Positions 34,807 through 42,615 of a DNA stretch of 64,000 bases are shown piece by piece (position 1 is the stretch's first letter; each line of letters begins with the position of its first letter). Below the pieces are notes generated by a model. The model was not told the origin of the DNA. It searched no databases and saw only the letters and a program-made list of their open reading frames with translations. Where the stretch lies: assembly GCF_001429395.1 (NCBI RefSeq), contig NZ_LMJT01000023.1:79631-143630 (forward strand), written 5' to 3'. Position numbers and translations under genes: made by a program. The DNA is from Allobosea sp. Root381. GTDB lineage: Bacteria; Pseudomonadota; Alphaproteobacteria; Rhizobiales; Beijerinckiaceae.

Positions 34807-35684
34807 AGGTCGTCGTGCTCGGCTCCGGCGCGGGCGGCGGCTTCCCGCAGTGGAACTGTCGCTGCCCGAATTGCGCGCTGGCCTGGGCCGGCGATCCGCG
34901 CGCGCCTTGGCGCACGCAGTCTTCCATCGCGCTCGTCGATGACGACGAAGCCGTGCTCGTCGATGCCTCGCCCGATCTGCGCCAGCAGCTTGCTGCGATC
35001 CCGGCCCTGCATCCCACCGCAGCGCGGACCTCGCCGCTCCGCGCCGTCGTCCTGACCAGCGGCGAGATCGACCACATCGCCGGGCTTGCGCATCTGCGTG
35101 AGGCCCGCGAGCTGACCGTCCTCGGGACGGCGCCAGTTCTCGAGGCAATCGCCAGCAACGTCATGTTCCGGCTGCCGGCCATCCGACATGTCGCGGTGAC
35201 GGGCGAACCGATCGCCACGGAAAGATCCTTCCGGATGCGACTGTTCCCGGCCCCGGGAAAGGTGCCCCTTTATCTCGAGGAGGAAAGCGTCGCGACCGCG
35301 ATCGAGAGCGGCGAGACCAGCGGCCTTGCGGTCGAGAGTCGGGGAGGGCTGCTCGTCTATATACCCGGCTGCGCGATGCTGAGCGAGACGGTGCGGCAGG
35401 AGGCCGAGCGCGCCGACATCGTGCTGTTCGACGGCACGCTGTTCACCGATGACGAGATGCTTGCAGCCGGGCTGAGCGCGAAGACCGGGCGGCGGATGGG
35501 GCATATGCCCATGACAGGCCCCGGCGGCTCGCTCGACTGGCTGGCGAGCCTGCCCGCCGCGCGCAAGGTCTATACCCACATCAACAACAGCAACCCCGTC
35601 CTGATTTCGCATTCGCCGGAGCGCCGCCGCGTCGAGAGCGCCGGCATCGAGATCGCGCATGACGGGATGGAGATCGCCTTGTGA
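34803..35684 (+). CDS. pqqB: PqqB-like protein (coenzyme PQQ biosynthesis)
   Basis: This metallo-beta-lactamase-fold protein has 293 residues, the normal PqqB length. VVVLGSGAGGGFPQWNCRCP is the diagnostic N-terminus, followed by WRTQSSIALVDDDE and DASPDLRQQL. SGEIDHIAGLAHLREA is the modified metal-binding loop of PqqB, and THINNSNPVL lies near the C-terminus. PqqB hydroxylates the PqqA-derived intermediate during PQQ maturation. The start is GTG. No pqqA, C, D or E lies beside it, so the copy is either orphan or from a dispersed pathway. A PQQ-type sugar dehydrogenase gene lies 0.8 kb away. Confidence 0.9.
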   Translation: MKVVVLGSGAGGGFPQWNCRCPNCALAWAGDPRAPWRTQSSIALVDDDEAVLVDASPDLRQQLAAIPALHPTAARTSPLRAVVLTSGEIDHIAGLAHLREARELTVLGTAPVLEAIASNVMFRLPAIRHVAVTGEPIATERSFRMRLFPAPGKVPLYLEEESVATAIESGETSGLAVESRGGLLVYIPGCAMLSETVRQEAERADIVLFDGTLFTDDEMLAAGLSAKTGRRMGHMPMTGPGGSLDWLASLPAARKVYTHINNSNPVLISHSPERRRVESAGIEIAHDGMEIAL

Positions 35685-35726
35685 GGCGGCCCTGAGCCAG
35701 ATGTTTCCCGAGATAGGAGAGAGACC

Positions 35727-36167
35727 ATGCACAGCCAGCTGCTGGCCGACAATGACGGCAAGCGCGTCTTCGCCCTCGTGCTGGAGACGGGCGAGGAAGC
35801 CTTCGCCGCGATCGGTCGCTTCGCGCAGGAGCAGGGTCTGTCGGCGGCTTCGATCACCGCGATCGGCGCCTTCGAGCGGGCGACCGTCGGCTTCTTCGAT
35901 TTCGAGACCAAGAGCTACGAGGACATCCCGGTCGACGAGCAGACCGAGGTTTTGAGCCTGATCGGCGACATCGCCGAGGGCGACGACGGCAAGGCGAGCG
36001 TCCATGTCCATGTCGTGCTCGGCCTGCGCTCCGGCGCGACCAGGGGCGGCCATCTTCTCAAGGGGACGGTGAGGCCGACGCTGGAGGTGATCGTCACGGA
36101 GACGCCGGGCCATCTCCGCCGGCGCAAGGTGCCCGAACTCGGCATCGCCCTGCTGAAGCCGCGCTGA
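35727..36167 (+). CDS. PPC/DUF296 domain protein
   Basis: This protein of 146 residues carries one PPC (plants and prokaryotes conserved) DUF296 domain. VFALVLETGEEAFAAIGRFA and SAASITAIGAFERATVGFFD form the first half. VHVHVVLGLRSGATRGGHLL contains the conserved histidines and the GGH-L motif. Bacterial members are often described as DNA-binding, but the function is not settled. AGGAGAG lies before the ATG. The gap to pqqB is 42 bases, so co-transcription is possible. Confidence 0.88.
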   Translation: MHSQLLADNDGKRVFALVLETGEEAFAAIGRFAQEQGLSAASITAIGAFERATVGFFDFETKSYEDIPVDEQTEVLSLIGDIAEGDDGKASVHVHVVLGLRSGATRGGHLLKGTVRPTLEVIVTETPGHLRRRKVPELGIALLKPR

Positions 36168-36186
36168 GCGTCTAGAAAACCTCTTC

Positions 36187-36235
36187 AGCCCTCATCCTTC
36201 GAGACGCCGCTTCGCGGCTCCTCAGGATGAGGGCT
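36187..36235. repeat. Family A nested-hairpin repeat, complete copy
   Basis: AGCCCTCATCCT (36187-36198) and AGGATGAGGGCT (36224-36235) form a perfect 12-base inverted repeat. A second hairpin, GCCGC-TTC-GCGGC (36206-36218), sits inside it. Confidence 0.8.
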
Positions 36236-36344
36236 GGAGTGATGAGGCCGCTGAGGAAAGTACGGCCGGTCGGCCGTCGGGCCAATCATCCATCTTGTGC
36301 GACAATCTATTGAGCGCGCTGATTCTACACGGAAAAGCCACCGC

Positions 36345-36436
36345 CATTCCGGACTTGCCCCGGGATCCATCGCAGGGCTCCGAGCTTCAGGATGGATCCC
36401 GGAGCTGCGCTGCTTTCGCGGCTTGTCCGGGATGAC
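36345..36436. repeat. Family C repeat, diverged long copy
   Basis: The left arm CATTCCGGAC and right arm GTCCGGGATGAC are imperfect inverted repeats. Between them GGGATCCATC and GGATGGATCCC form a second inverted pair. Confidence 0.6.
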
Positions 36437-36457
36437 GGCGTGGTTCCGAGAAACGCT

Positions 36458-37783
36458 TCAGCTCGTCGGCATCGTGACGCGCCACACCGCGTTGCCGACA
36501 TCGTCCGCGACCAGCAGGCCGTTGCGCTGGTCGACGAGCACGCCCACCGGCCGGCCGCGCGCCTCGCCCTTCTCGTTGAGGAAGCCGGTCAGGATCTCGC
36601 GCGGCATGCCGGAGGGCTTGCCGTCGGCGAAGGCGATGAAGATCACCCGGTAGCCGACCGGCTTGCTGCGGTTCCAGGAGCCGTGCTGTCCGACGAAGGC
36701 GCCGCCCTGATAGGCTTGCCCAAGTCGCCCTTCGGGCACGAAGGTGAGGCCCAGCGACGCTGAATGCGAGCCCAAAGCGTAATCCGGCTTGATCGCCTTG
36801 GCGACGAGGTCCGGCCGCGGCGGCTCGACCCGCGTGTCGACGACCTGGCCGTAATAGCTGTAGGGCCAGCCATAGAAGCCGCCGCGCTTCACCGAGGTCA
36901 TGTAGTCCGGCACGAGATCGTCGCCGATCTCGTCGCGCTCGTTCACCGCGGTCCAGAGCTCCTTGGTCACCGGGTTCCAGCCGATGCCGACCGGGTTGCG
37001 CAGGCCGCTGGCGAAGATTTCCGTCGCGCCCGTCGTGGCGTCGATCTCGAGGATCGCGGCGCGGCGCTCCTCCTCCGCCATGCCGTTCTCGGCGACGTTG
37101 GAGTTCGAACCGACGCCGACATAGAGCTTCGTGCCGTCGGGGCTGGCGACCAGGCTCTTGGTCCAGTGATGGTTCCGCCCGGCCGGCAGGTCCGCGACCT
37201 TGACCGGCGCGGCAGTGCTCTTCGTCTCGCCCTCCTTGTAGGCGACCCGGACGACCGCGTCGGCATTGGCGATGTAGAGCTGGTCGCCGACCAGCGCCAT
37301 GCCGAAGGGCGAGGTCAGGTTCTCCAGGAAGACGCTCTTCGTCTCGGCGACGCCGTCGCCATCCTGGTCGCGCAGCAGGGTGATCCGGTTGGCGCTGGGC
37401 GTTTGCGAGCCGGCCTTCTTCATGAACAGGCCCTGCACCCAGCCGCGGATGCCGCTGCTCTTGTCGTCGGGCTTCGGCGGCGCATCGCTCTCCGCCACCA
37501 GCACGTCGCCATTCGGCAGTTCGTAGAGCCAGCGCGGATGCTGCAGGCCCGTCGCGAAGGCGCTGACCTGGCCGCCGCCAGCGGCGCGGGGCTTCTCGCC
37601 CTCCTTCCAGCCGACCGCATCGGCGATCTTGATGACCGGCAGCCAGGAGGTCTGCGGCTGCGGCAGCGTCGGATTGGCGCCGTAGCCCGCCTCCTCGGGC
37701 AGGCCGGGGCGGTCGCAGGCCGCCAAGGCCAGCGCCGATGCCGAGACCCCGGCGATGAGGGCTATCCGATGCGCGATCCTCAT
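36458..37783 (-). CDS. PQQ-type sugar dehydrogenase (L-sorbosone dehydrogenase-like) lipoprotein
   Basis: This exported beta-propeller protein has 441 residues. The N-terminus MRIAHRIALIAGVSASALA ends in the lipobox LAAC, so it is a predicted lipoprotein. ATGLQHPRWLYELPNGDVLV and GRNHHWTKSLVASPDGTKLY match the sorbosone/glucose dehydrogenase (GDH-B) family. ASGLRNPVGIGWNPVTKELW and FVGQHGSWNRSKPVGYRV continue it. A GGAG lies before ATG 37783; the open frame upstream is not part of the protein. It would oxidise a sugar or aldehyde in the periplasm using PQQ, which fits the nearby pqqB. Confidence 0.85.
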   Translation of the reverse strand: MRIAHRIALIAGVSASALALAACDRPGLPEEAGYGANPTLPQPQTSWLPVIKIADAVGWKEGEKPRAAGGGQVSAFATGLQHPRWLYELPNGDVLVAESDAPPKPDDKSSGIRGWVQGLFMKKAGSQTPSANRITLLRDQDGDGVAETKSVFLENLTSPFGMALVGDQLYIANADAVVRVAYKEGETKSTAAPVKVADLPAGRNHHWTKSLVASPDGTKLYVGVGSNSNVAENGMAEEERRAAILEIDATTGATEIFASGLRNPVGIGWNPVTKELWTAVNERDEIGDDLVPDYMTSVKRGGFYGWPYSYYGQVVDTRVEPPRPDLVAKAIKPDYALGSHSASLGLTFVPEGRLGQAYQGGAFVGQHGSWNRSKPVGYRVIFIAFADGKPSGMPREILTGFLNEKGEARGRPVGVLVDQRNGLLVADDVGNAVWRVTMPTS

Positions 37784-37890
37784 GGGCAAATCTCCTGCCT
37801 GCAAACGTAACCCCCCGCCACGATGATGGGAGGGGAACGTCAGGCACGGCGATTTGTTCGGATCGGCTCGTGACGCTGCTGCCTTCGCCG

Positions 37891-39498
37891 TCAGCCGGCC
37901 GTGGCGTCGATCACCGCATCGACATCGGTCACCACCGCGACGTTCTGCAGCGCGTAGTTCACCGATGCCGTGTGCCATTCGGCGTTCATGGTCGAGCAGG
38001 CGTCCTCCGGCACGATCATGAAGTAGCCCTTGTCGGCGCCGGTGCGGGCGGTGTGCTCGATCGACATGTTGGTCCACGCTCCGGTGACGATGACGATGTC
38101 GCGGCCGAGCGCCTTCAGCACGGTCTCCAGCCGCGTGCCCTCCCAGGCGCTCATGCGGCTCTTCTCGACGATGTGATCGCCGGCCAGCGCCTCCAGCCCT
38201 GGCACGGCGGCCGCGCCCCATGTCCCGCGCACCAGCGCGTTGGCGTCGGCGAGGCCCTCGAAGAGCGGGGCGTTCATGGTGACGCCGGGCGCGCCCTTCT
38301 CGACCACGAACCAGACATGGATCACCGGGATGCCGCGAGAGCGGGCCGCCTGCGCCAGCCGTGCCGCATTGCCGATGGCGTTCTGTTCCTTGCAATGCGC
38401 CGGCGAGCCGGACGAGGCGAAGGCGCCGCCCTCCATCACCACGTCGTTCTGCATGTCCTGGATCAGCATGGCGCAGCGCGAAGCCTCCAGCCGGTAGCCG
38501 GAAGCGGCCTTGTTCGCGCCGTTGCGGGAGACGGCAGCGGCGGGGGCAGGGGTCTCGGCCGGCCTGCTCGCCGCGGCCTGGCCGCCACGCGCCTTCATAT
38601 AGGGCTCGGGGCGCGGGCCGACCTTGGTGTCGACGGCATAGAGCGAATGCGTCGCGGTCAAGAACAGGGTCCGCCAGTCGGGCCCGCCCCAAGTCAGGTT
38701 CCCGACCAGTTCCGGCACCCGCAGCTTGCCGATCAGTTCGCCGCCGATCGAGTAGACCCAGACGCCGCCCGGTCCGGTGACCCAGAGATTGCCCTGCGCG
38801 TCGCATTTCATCCCGTCCGGCACGCCGGGCTCGCTGGCCGAGACGATGCCGGAGGCGAAGAGGCGCGGCGGCCCGAGCCGCCCGTCCGGCAGGATCTTGA
38901 AGACGCGGATATTGTGCTGGACCGTGTCGTTGACGAAGAGCCGATCCTCGGTCGGGCAGAAACAGAGCCCGTTCGGCTGGTCGAAGAGATAGCGGTCGAC
39001 GAGGAGTTGCGGCTCGCCGCCCCCAGGGGGAATGCGGTAGACGCCCTGAAAACCCAGCTGTCGCGGCCGCTCGACGCCGAAAACCGGCATGCGCCCGTAC
39101 CAGGGGTCGGAGAAGTAGATCGCGCCGTCCGACTTCACGACGACGTCGTTGGGGCTGTTGAGCTCCATCCCCTCGAAATGCGAGGCCAGCACCTCGCGGC
39201 GCCCGTCCGGGCGCTCGCGGATCAGGCTGGATGTCGCATGCTCGCAGACGATCAGGTCGAGTTCGACATCATAGGTCATGCCGTTGCACTTGTTCGCCGG
39301 GCGCCGGACCTCCTGCACGCCGCCACGATCCCAGCGCCGGCGCACGTCTCCCGGCATGTCCGAGAACAGCAGATGCTGCTCCCTCGGGTGCCAGACCGGG
39401 CCTTCGCAGAATTCGAAGCCGGAGCCGAGCTGGCGCACCGGCGCCCAGAGGTCGACGAGATCGGCGAATTGCGGGTGGATGGCGGTGTGGGTTGTCAT
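37891..39498 (-). CDS. Fused SMP-30/gluconolactonase and isochorismatase-like hydrolase
   Basis: One 535-residue protein joins two hydrolase domains. Residues 10-295 form an SMP-30/gluconolactonase propeller: FCEGPVWHPREQ (E32), MELNSPNDVVVKSDGAIYFS (N117) and VPDGMKCDAQGNLWVTG (D228) supply the metal ligands. An Ala/Pro-rich linker (about 303-335) leads to an isochorismatase-like domain. Its D348 (MLIQDMQND) and K446 (VEKSRMSAWEG) match the cysteine-hydrolase triad, but the cysteine position reads serine (S479 in TGAWTNMSIEHTA). The likely job is lactone hydrolysis coupled to amide or other hydrolysis. It is the last gene of the leftward molybdenum-hydroxylase supercluster. Confidence 0.87.
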   Translation of the reverse strand: MTTHTAIHPQFADLVDLWAPVRQLGSGFEFCEGPVWHPREQHLLFSDMPGDVRRRWDRGGVQEVRRPANKCNGMTYDVELDLIVCEHATSSLIRERPDGRREVLASHFEGMELNSPNDVVVKSDGAIYFSDPWYGRMPVFGVERPRQLGFQGVYRIPPGGGEPQLLVDRYLFDQPNGLCFCPTEDRLFVNDTVQHNIRVFKILPDGRLGPPRLFASGIVSASEPGVPDGMKCDAQGNLWVTGPGGVWVYSIGGELIGKLRVPELVGNLTWGGPDWRTLFLTATHSLYAVDTKVGPRPEPYMKARGGQAAASRPAETPAPAAAVSRNGANKAASGYRLEASRCAMLIQDMQNDVVMEGGAFASSGSPAHCKEQNAIGNAARLAQAARSRGIPVIHVWFVVEKGAPGVTMNAPLFEGLADANALVRGTWGAAAVPGLEALAGDHIVEKSRMSAWEGTRLETVLKALGRDIVIVTGAWTNMSIEHTARTGADKGYFMIVPEDACSTMNAEWHTASVNYALQNVAVVTDVDAVIDATAG

Positions 39499-39531
39499 GA
39501 GGACACCGTGGCGATGGCTGTGCGCCGGCCC

Positions 39532-39619
39532 GTCATTGCGAGGAGCGTCAGCGACGAAGCAGCCCAGGGGCGGCAGCGCTCGACGTCCCCCTGGGTTGCT
39601 TCGCTTCGCTCGCAATGAC
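39532..39619. repeat. Family B palindromic repeat
   Basis: GTCATTGCGAGGAGCG on the left and CGCTCGCAATGAC on the right form an inverted repeat about 88 bases long. A second complete copy is at 42518-42605. Confidence 0.8.
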
Positions 39620-39649
39620 GAGGGCGCCTGGTGGCAAGGGCGGGCCTTA

Positions 39650-40498
39650 TCACGCCGCGAACCAGTTGCGCGCGGGCAGGGACTGCACCACCGGGCCCGG
39701 CACGGCCATGTCCATGCGGCCGACGACCTGGCCATGGGCGATCTTGGCCGGCTTGTCGTGCACGGGCAGCAGGAAGGCGCCGGTCGCCAGCAGCTTCTTG
39801 ATCGCCGCCTTCTCCTCGCGCTTGGAGACGCCGTGATTGCCGGTGGTGCGGGGCTCGTTGGCGTGCAGCTCGTGGAAGGGCGAGACGATCTGGTCGTTGA
39901 AATCGTAGATCACGTCGCCGCAGATGATCGCGCGGCCCTCGGCCGTGTCGACATGCACGTTCATCGAGCCCTCGGTATGGGCGCCGGCGGCTTCCAGATA
40001 ACAGCCCGGGAAGAGCTCGATCATCCCGGAGAGCTCGAGATCCTCGAAGCGCAGCGCGTCGCGGGTGTGCAGCCGGTCGATCAGGTGCTTGATGTCGGGC
40101 GCCGGATATTGCGGGTGCATCAGCCCCGAGACCGAGTATTCGAGCTCGCGGCGGTTCACCAGCACGGTGGTGTTCATCGGGAAGAGCTCGTCCTTCCCGG
40201 CATGGTCGATATGGAGATGGGTGTGCATGACGTAGCGCACATCGCCCATCCGCACGCCGTGGCGGGCGAGCTGGTTCTCGATCATGTTCTCGTGGAACTG
40301 GAGGCCGCGCATGCCGAGGCTCTCCATGATCTGGTTGTGGCGATAGCCGGTATCGACCACCACGGGCCAGGGGCCGCCCAGGATCAGGAAGCCATAGGTC
40401 GGCACGCGGCGCGTCCGGCCGCAATCGCGCCCGAGGACGAGGAAGCTCGCCTCCAGCTCGATGTCGCCATAGTCGAGGATCTTGATTTCGAGCGCCAT
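39650..40498 (-). CDS. N-acyl-homoserine-lactonase-like metallo-hydrolase
   Basis: This metallo-beta-lactamase-superfamily protein has 282 residues. MHTHLHIDHAGKDELFP gives the HxHxDH dinuclear zinc motif (H94, H96, D98, H99). GAHTEGSMNVHV and CGDVIYDF supply the further histidine and aspartate ligands. The length and the PTYGFLILGGPWPVVVDTGY start match the AHL lactonase (AiiA-like) family. In this cluster a catabolic lactonase is at least as likely as quorum quenching. It follows the amidohydrolase gene by 11 bases. Confidence 0.85.
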   Translation of the reverse strand: MALEIKILDYGDIELEASFLVLGRDCGRTRRVPTYGFLILGGPWPVVVDTGYRHNQIMESLGMRGLQFHENMIENQLARHGVRMGDVRYVMHTHLHIDHAGKDELFPMNTTVLVNRRELEYSVSGLMHPQYPAPDIKHLIDRLHTRDALRFEDLELSGMIELFPGCYLEAAGAHTEGSMNVHVDTAEGRAIICGDVIYDFNDQIVSPFHELHANEPRTTGNHGVSKREEKAAIKKLLATGAFLLPVHDKPAKIAHGQVVGRMDMAVPGPVVQSLPARNWFAA

Positions 40499-40509
40499 GC
40501 GGGCCTCCC

Positions 40510-41394
40510 TCAGTTCTGTCCGAGGCGGTAGACCCGCCTTGCCGTCTCGTTGAACACGGCCTGATGCGCGGCTTCCGGCACGGCCGCGAGATGCGCCGCC
40601 ATCAGTTCCGCATAGGATGTCCAGAGCTTCTCGATCGGGAAATTGGAGCCGAACAGGCAGCGCTCGGCCCCGAACAAGGCGAGCGTCTGCGCGGCGACGA
40701 AGCGGATATGCTCGGGGTCGTTGCGGCGCAGGAAAGTGCCGAGCCCCGACAGCTTGCTGACGATGTTGGGCTGGCTCGCCAGCAGGCTCATGCCGTCGCG
40801 CCAGGTGGCGACGCCGCCGGGGGAAAGGTCCTCGAGCATGCCGGCATGCTGGAGGACGAAAGTCACGCCCGGGCAGGCGGCGGCGAGGTCGGCGGCTCCT
40901 GCCATCTGGCCGGCGAAGACCTGCAGGTCGAAGCTGTATCCGTAATCGGCGAGGCGGCCGACATTGGCGACGAGGCGCGCGTCGCGGGCGAGGTCCGGCG
41001 CGGCCGCGAAGCGGTAGAGCGCGTTCTCGTGCCAGTGCAGCTGCATCCGGACGCCGCGCACCCGCGGATTGCGGGCCAGCGCGTCGAGCTGCGGGCGGGC
41101 ATCCTCGGCCAGCATGTCGGCATAGGCGACGATCGCGATCGGGAAGCGGCTGCCTTCCGCGGCGCGCGAGACATAGGCGACCTCGTCGAGCGCCCGGTCA
41201 GGCGCCCAGTTGGCCTGGACATAGACCGCCTCGACCACGCCCTCGGGCCGGCAATCGCCGAGATATTCGGTCACGGGGTAGTCACGCCGGATCGGCTCGT
41301 AGGGGCCGAAGATGCGCGGCTGCATCGGACCGACGAGCCAGGGCAGTTCGGCCTGCCGCCAGATGTGGAAATGGGAGTCGACATAACCGGTCAT
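40510..41394 (-). CDS. Amidohydrolase-family TIM-barrel hydrolase (fuconolactonase/2-pyrone lactonase type)
   Basis: This amidohydrolase-2 protein has 294 residues. VDSHFHIWRQAELPWLVGPM is the diagnostic start with the HxH-type motif. VRGVRMQLHW, FVLQHAGMLEDLSPGG and KLSGLGTF follow along the barrel. CLFGSNFPIEKLW near the C-terminus carries the conserved catalytic-aspartate region, but reads SNFP rather than SDWP. Such enzymes open lactones or decarboxylate. It overlaps the CoxE-like gene by 4 bases and is followed by another lactonase. Confidence 0.85.
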   Translation of the reverse strand: MTGYVDSHFHIWRQAELPWLVGPMQPRIFGPYEPIRRDYPVTEYLGDCRPEGVVEAVYVQANWAPDRALDEVAYVSRAAEGSRFPIAIVAYADMLAEDARPQLDALARNPRVRGVRMQLHWHENALYRFAAAPDLARDARLVANVGRLADYGYSFDLQVFAGQMAGAADLAAACPGVTFVLQHAGMLEDLSPGGVATWRDGMSLLASQPNIVSKLSGLGTFLRRNDPEHIRFVAAQTLALFGAERCLFGSNFPIEKLWTSYAELMAAHLAAVPEAAHQAVFNETARRVYRLGQN

Positions 41395-42503
41395 GCCGCT
41401 GCTGAGCCTCCGAGCGAGAGAATGTGCCGGCAGATGCGGGCGGTGCTGGCGCCGTTTCCGAGGCTGGCGAGCTGCGGCGCGACCAGCCGCAGCGCCTCGG
41501 TTTCGGGCCGGTAGGCGGGGTCCGCCGCGAGCGGGGTGAGCCAGTCGATCCGGTGGGCGCGCTGCCCGAGCCGTTCGACCGCCGAGACCAGCGCCGACGG
41601 GTCGCCGCGCTCCAGCCCGTCCGACAGCACGACGACGACGGCGCCCCGAGCATAGGAAGCGAAGCGCGGCACGGCGAGGAAGGCCTGCAGCGCGTCGCCG
41701 ATGCGGGTGCCGCCATCCCAGTCGGCGACGAGGCCGGCGGCCTCGATCAGCGCCTGCTCGCGGCGCCTGCGCCGCAGCGCCCGGGTCACGCGCGTCAGCC
41801 TCGTTCCGAAGGTGAAGACCTCGACGTAAGGCGCTGACTGGACGATGGTATGGGCAAGGGCGAGATTGGCGTCGCTGCGCTGCTTCATCGAGCCCGAGAC
41901 GTCGATCAGCAGCAGGATCGGGCGCGGCCGCGTTACCCGCCGCAACCTCTTCAGGCTCATCACCTCGCCGTCATGGCGAATGGCGTCGCGCAAGGAGCGG
42001 GCGAGATCGACGGTCGGACCACGGCGCGCGCCGCGATGGCGATAGCCGCGCCGGCGCGGCAGGGCTTCCGGCAGCGCCCGCCCGAAGCGACGCAGCGTCT
42101 CGTCGTCGTCGAGCGGCTTCAGCATGCGTACCGACAGCGCTTCCGCCCCGGTCGCAGCCTGGCCGGTCTCGTTGATCTCCTCGCCGAGCAGGACTTCGCG
42201 TGCGCCCGTGTCCTCCTGCACCGACATCTCGTCGTCGGGCGCGAAATCCTCGTCGCCGGGTTCGGCGATCGCGCCGAGGAAATGGGCGTCGAACAACGCC
42301 TCGAAACGCTCGCGCTGCTGGGGATGGGGGCTAAGCGTCGCAACCGCCGCCTTGCGGACATGCTCCAGGCTGCGCGGACCCAACAACTCGATGGCGGCGA
42401 GGAAGGAGACGGTCTGTTCCGGCGCGACACTGAGCCCGTGCTCGCGCAGCAGCGTCGGGAAGGAGACGAAGAGGCGGGCGGCGGGCGGGACGGGCGTGGT
42501 CAT
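41391..42503 (-). CDS. CoxE-like VWA-domain protein
   Basis: This VWA-containing protein of 370 residues belongs to the CoxE family, which in carboxydotrophs helps mature the Mo enzyme. The helical N-terminal part (about 1-180) precedes the VWA domain. The metal-dependent adhesion site is complete: LLIDVSGSMKQRSD (DxSxS), a threonine in DWDGGTRIGDAL, and an aspartate in VVLSDGLERGDP. It sits next to a MoxR-type ATPase gene, its expected partner. A family B repeat lies in the 112-base gap between them. Confidence 0.88.
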   Translation of the reverse strand: MTTPVPPAARLFVSFPTLLREHGLSVAPEQTVSFLAAIELLGPRSLEHVRKAAVATLSPHPQQRERFEALFDAHFLGAIAEPGDEDFAPDDEMSVQEDTGAREVLLGEEINETGQAATGAEALSVRMLKPLDDDETLRRFGRALPEALPRRRGYRHRGARRGPTVDLARSLRDAIRHDGEVMSLKRLRRVTRPRPILLLIDVSGSMKQRSDANLALAHTIVQSAPYVEVFTFGTRLTRVTRALRRRRREQALIEAAGLVADWDGGTRIGDALQAFLAVPRFASYARGAVVVVLSDGLERGDPSALVSAVERLGQRAHRIDWLTPLAADPAYRPETEALRLVAPQLASLGNGASTARICRHILSLGGSAAA

Positions 42504-42517
42504 GGCCGCCTCTGCCC

Positions 42518-42605
42518 GTCATTGCGAGGAGAGCGAGCGACGAAGCAATCCAGGGGGCTGCAGAGCACTGCCGCTTCTGGATTGCTTCGCTGCGCTCGCA
42601 ATGAC
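42518..42605. repeat. Family B palindromic repeat inside the Mo-hydroxylase operon
   Basis: GTCATTGCGAGGAGAGCGAG and GCTGCGCTCGCAATGAC form the arms. It lies between the MoxR-like and CoxE-like genes, so the mRNA would carry a strong hairpin at this point. Confidence 0.8.
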
Positions 42606-42615
42606 GATTGATCCC

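Larger units (their letters stand above)
36168..36457. other. Intergenic region between convergent genes holding two repeats
   Basis: This spacer holds a complete family A element (36187-36235) and a diverged family C element (36345-36436). The nested hairpins could serve as bidirectional terminators for the converging genes. No gene is seen. Confidence 0.6.

Noticed and set aside
37784-38806. N-terminal extension of the sugar dehydrogenase to 782 residues
   Set aside because: The lipoprotein signal with a good ribosome-binding site starts at 37783; the upstream part is antisense-type Arg/Gly-rich sequence overlapping the fusion hydrolase gene.
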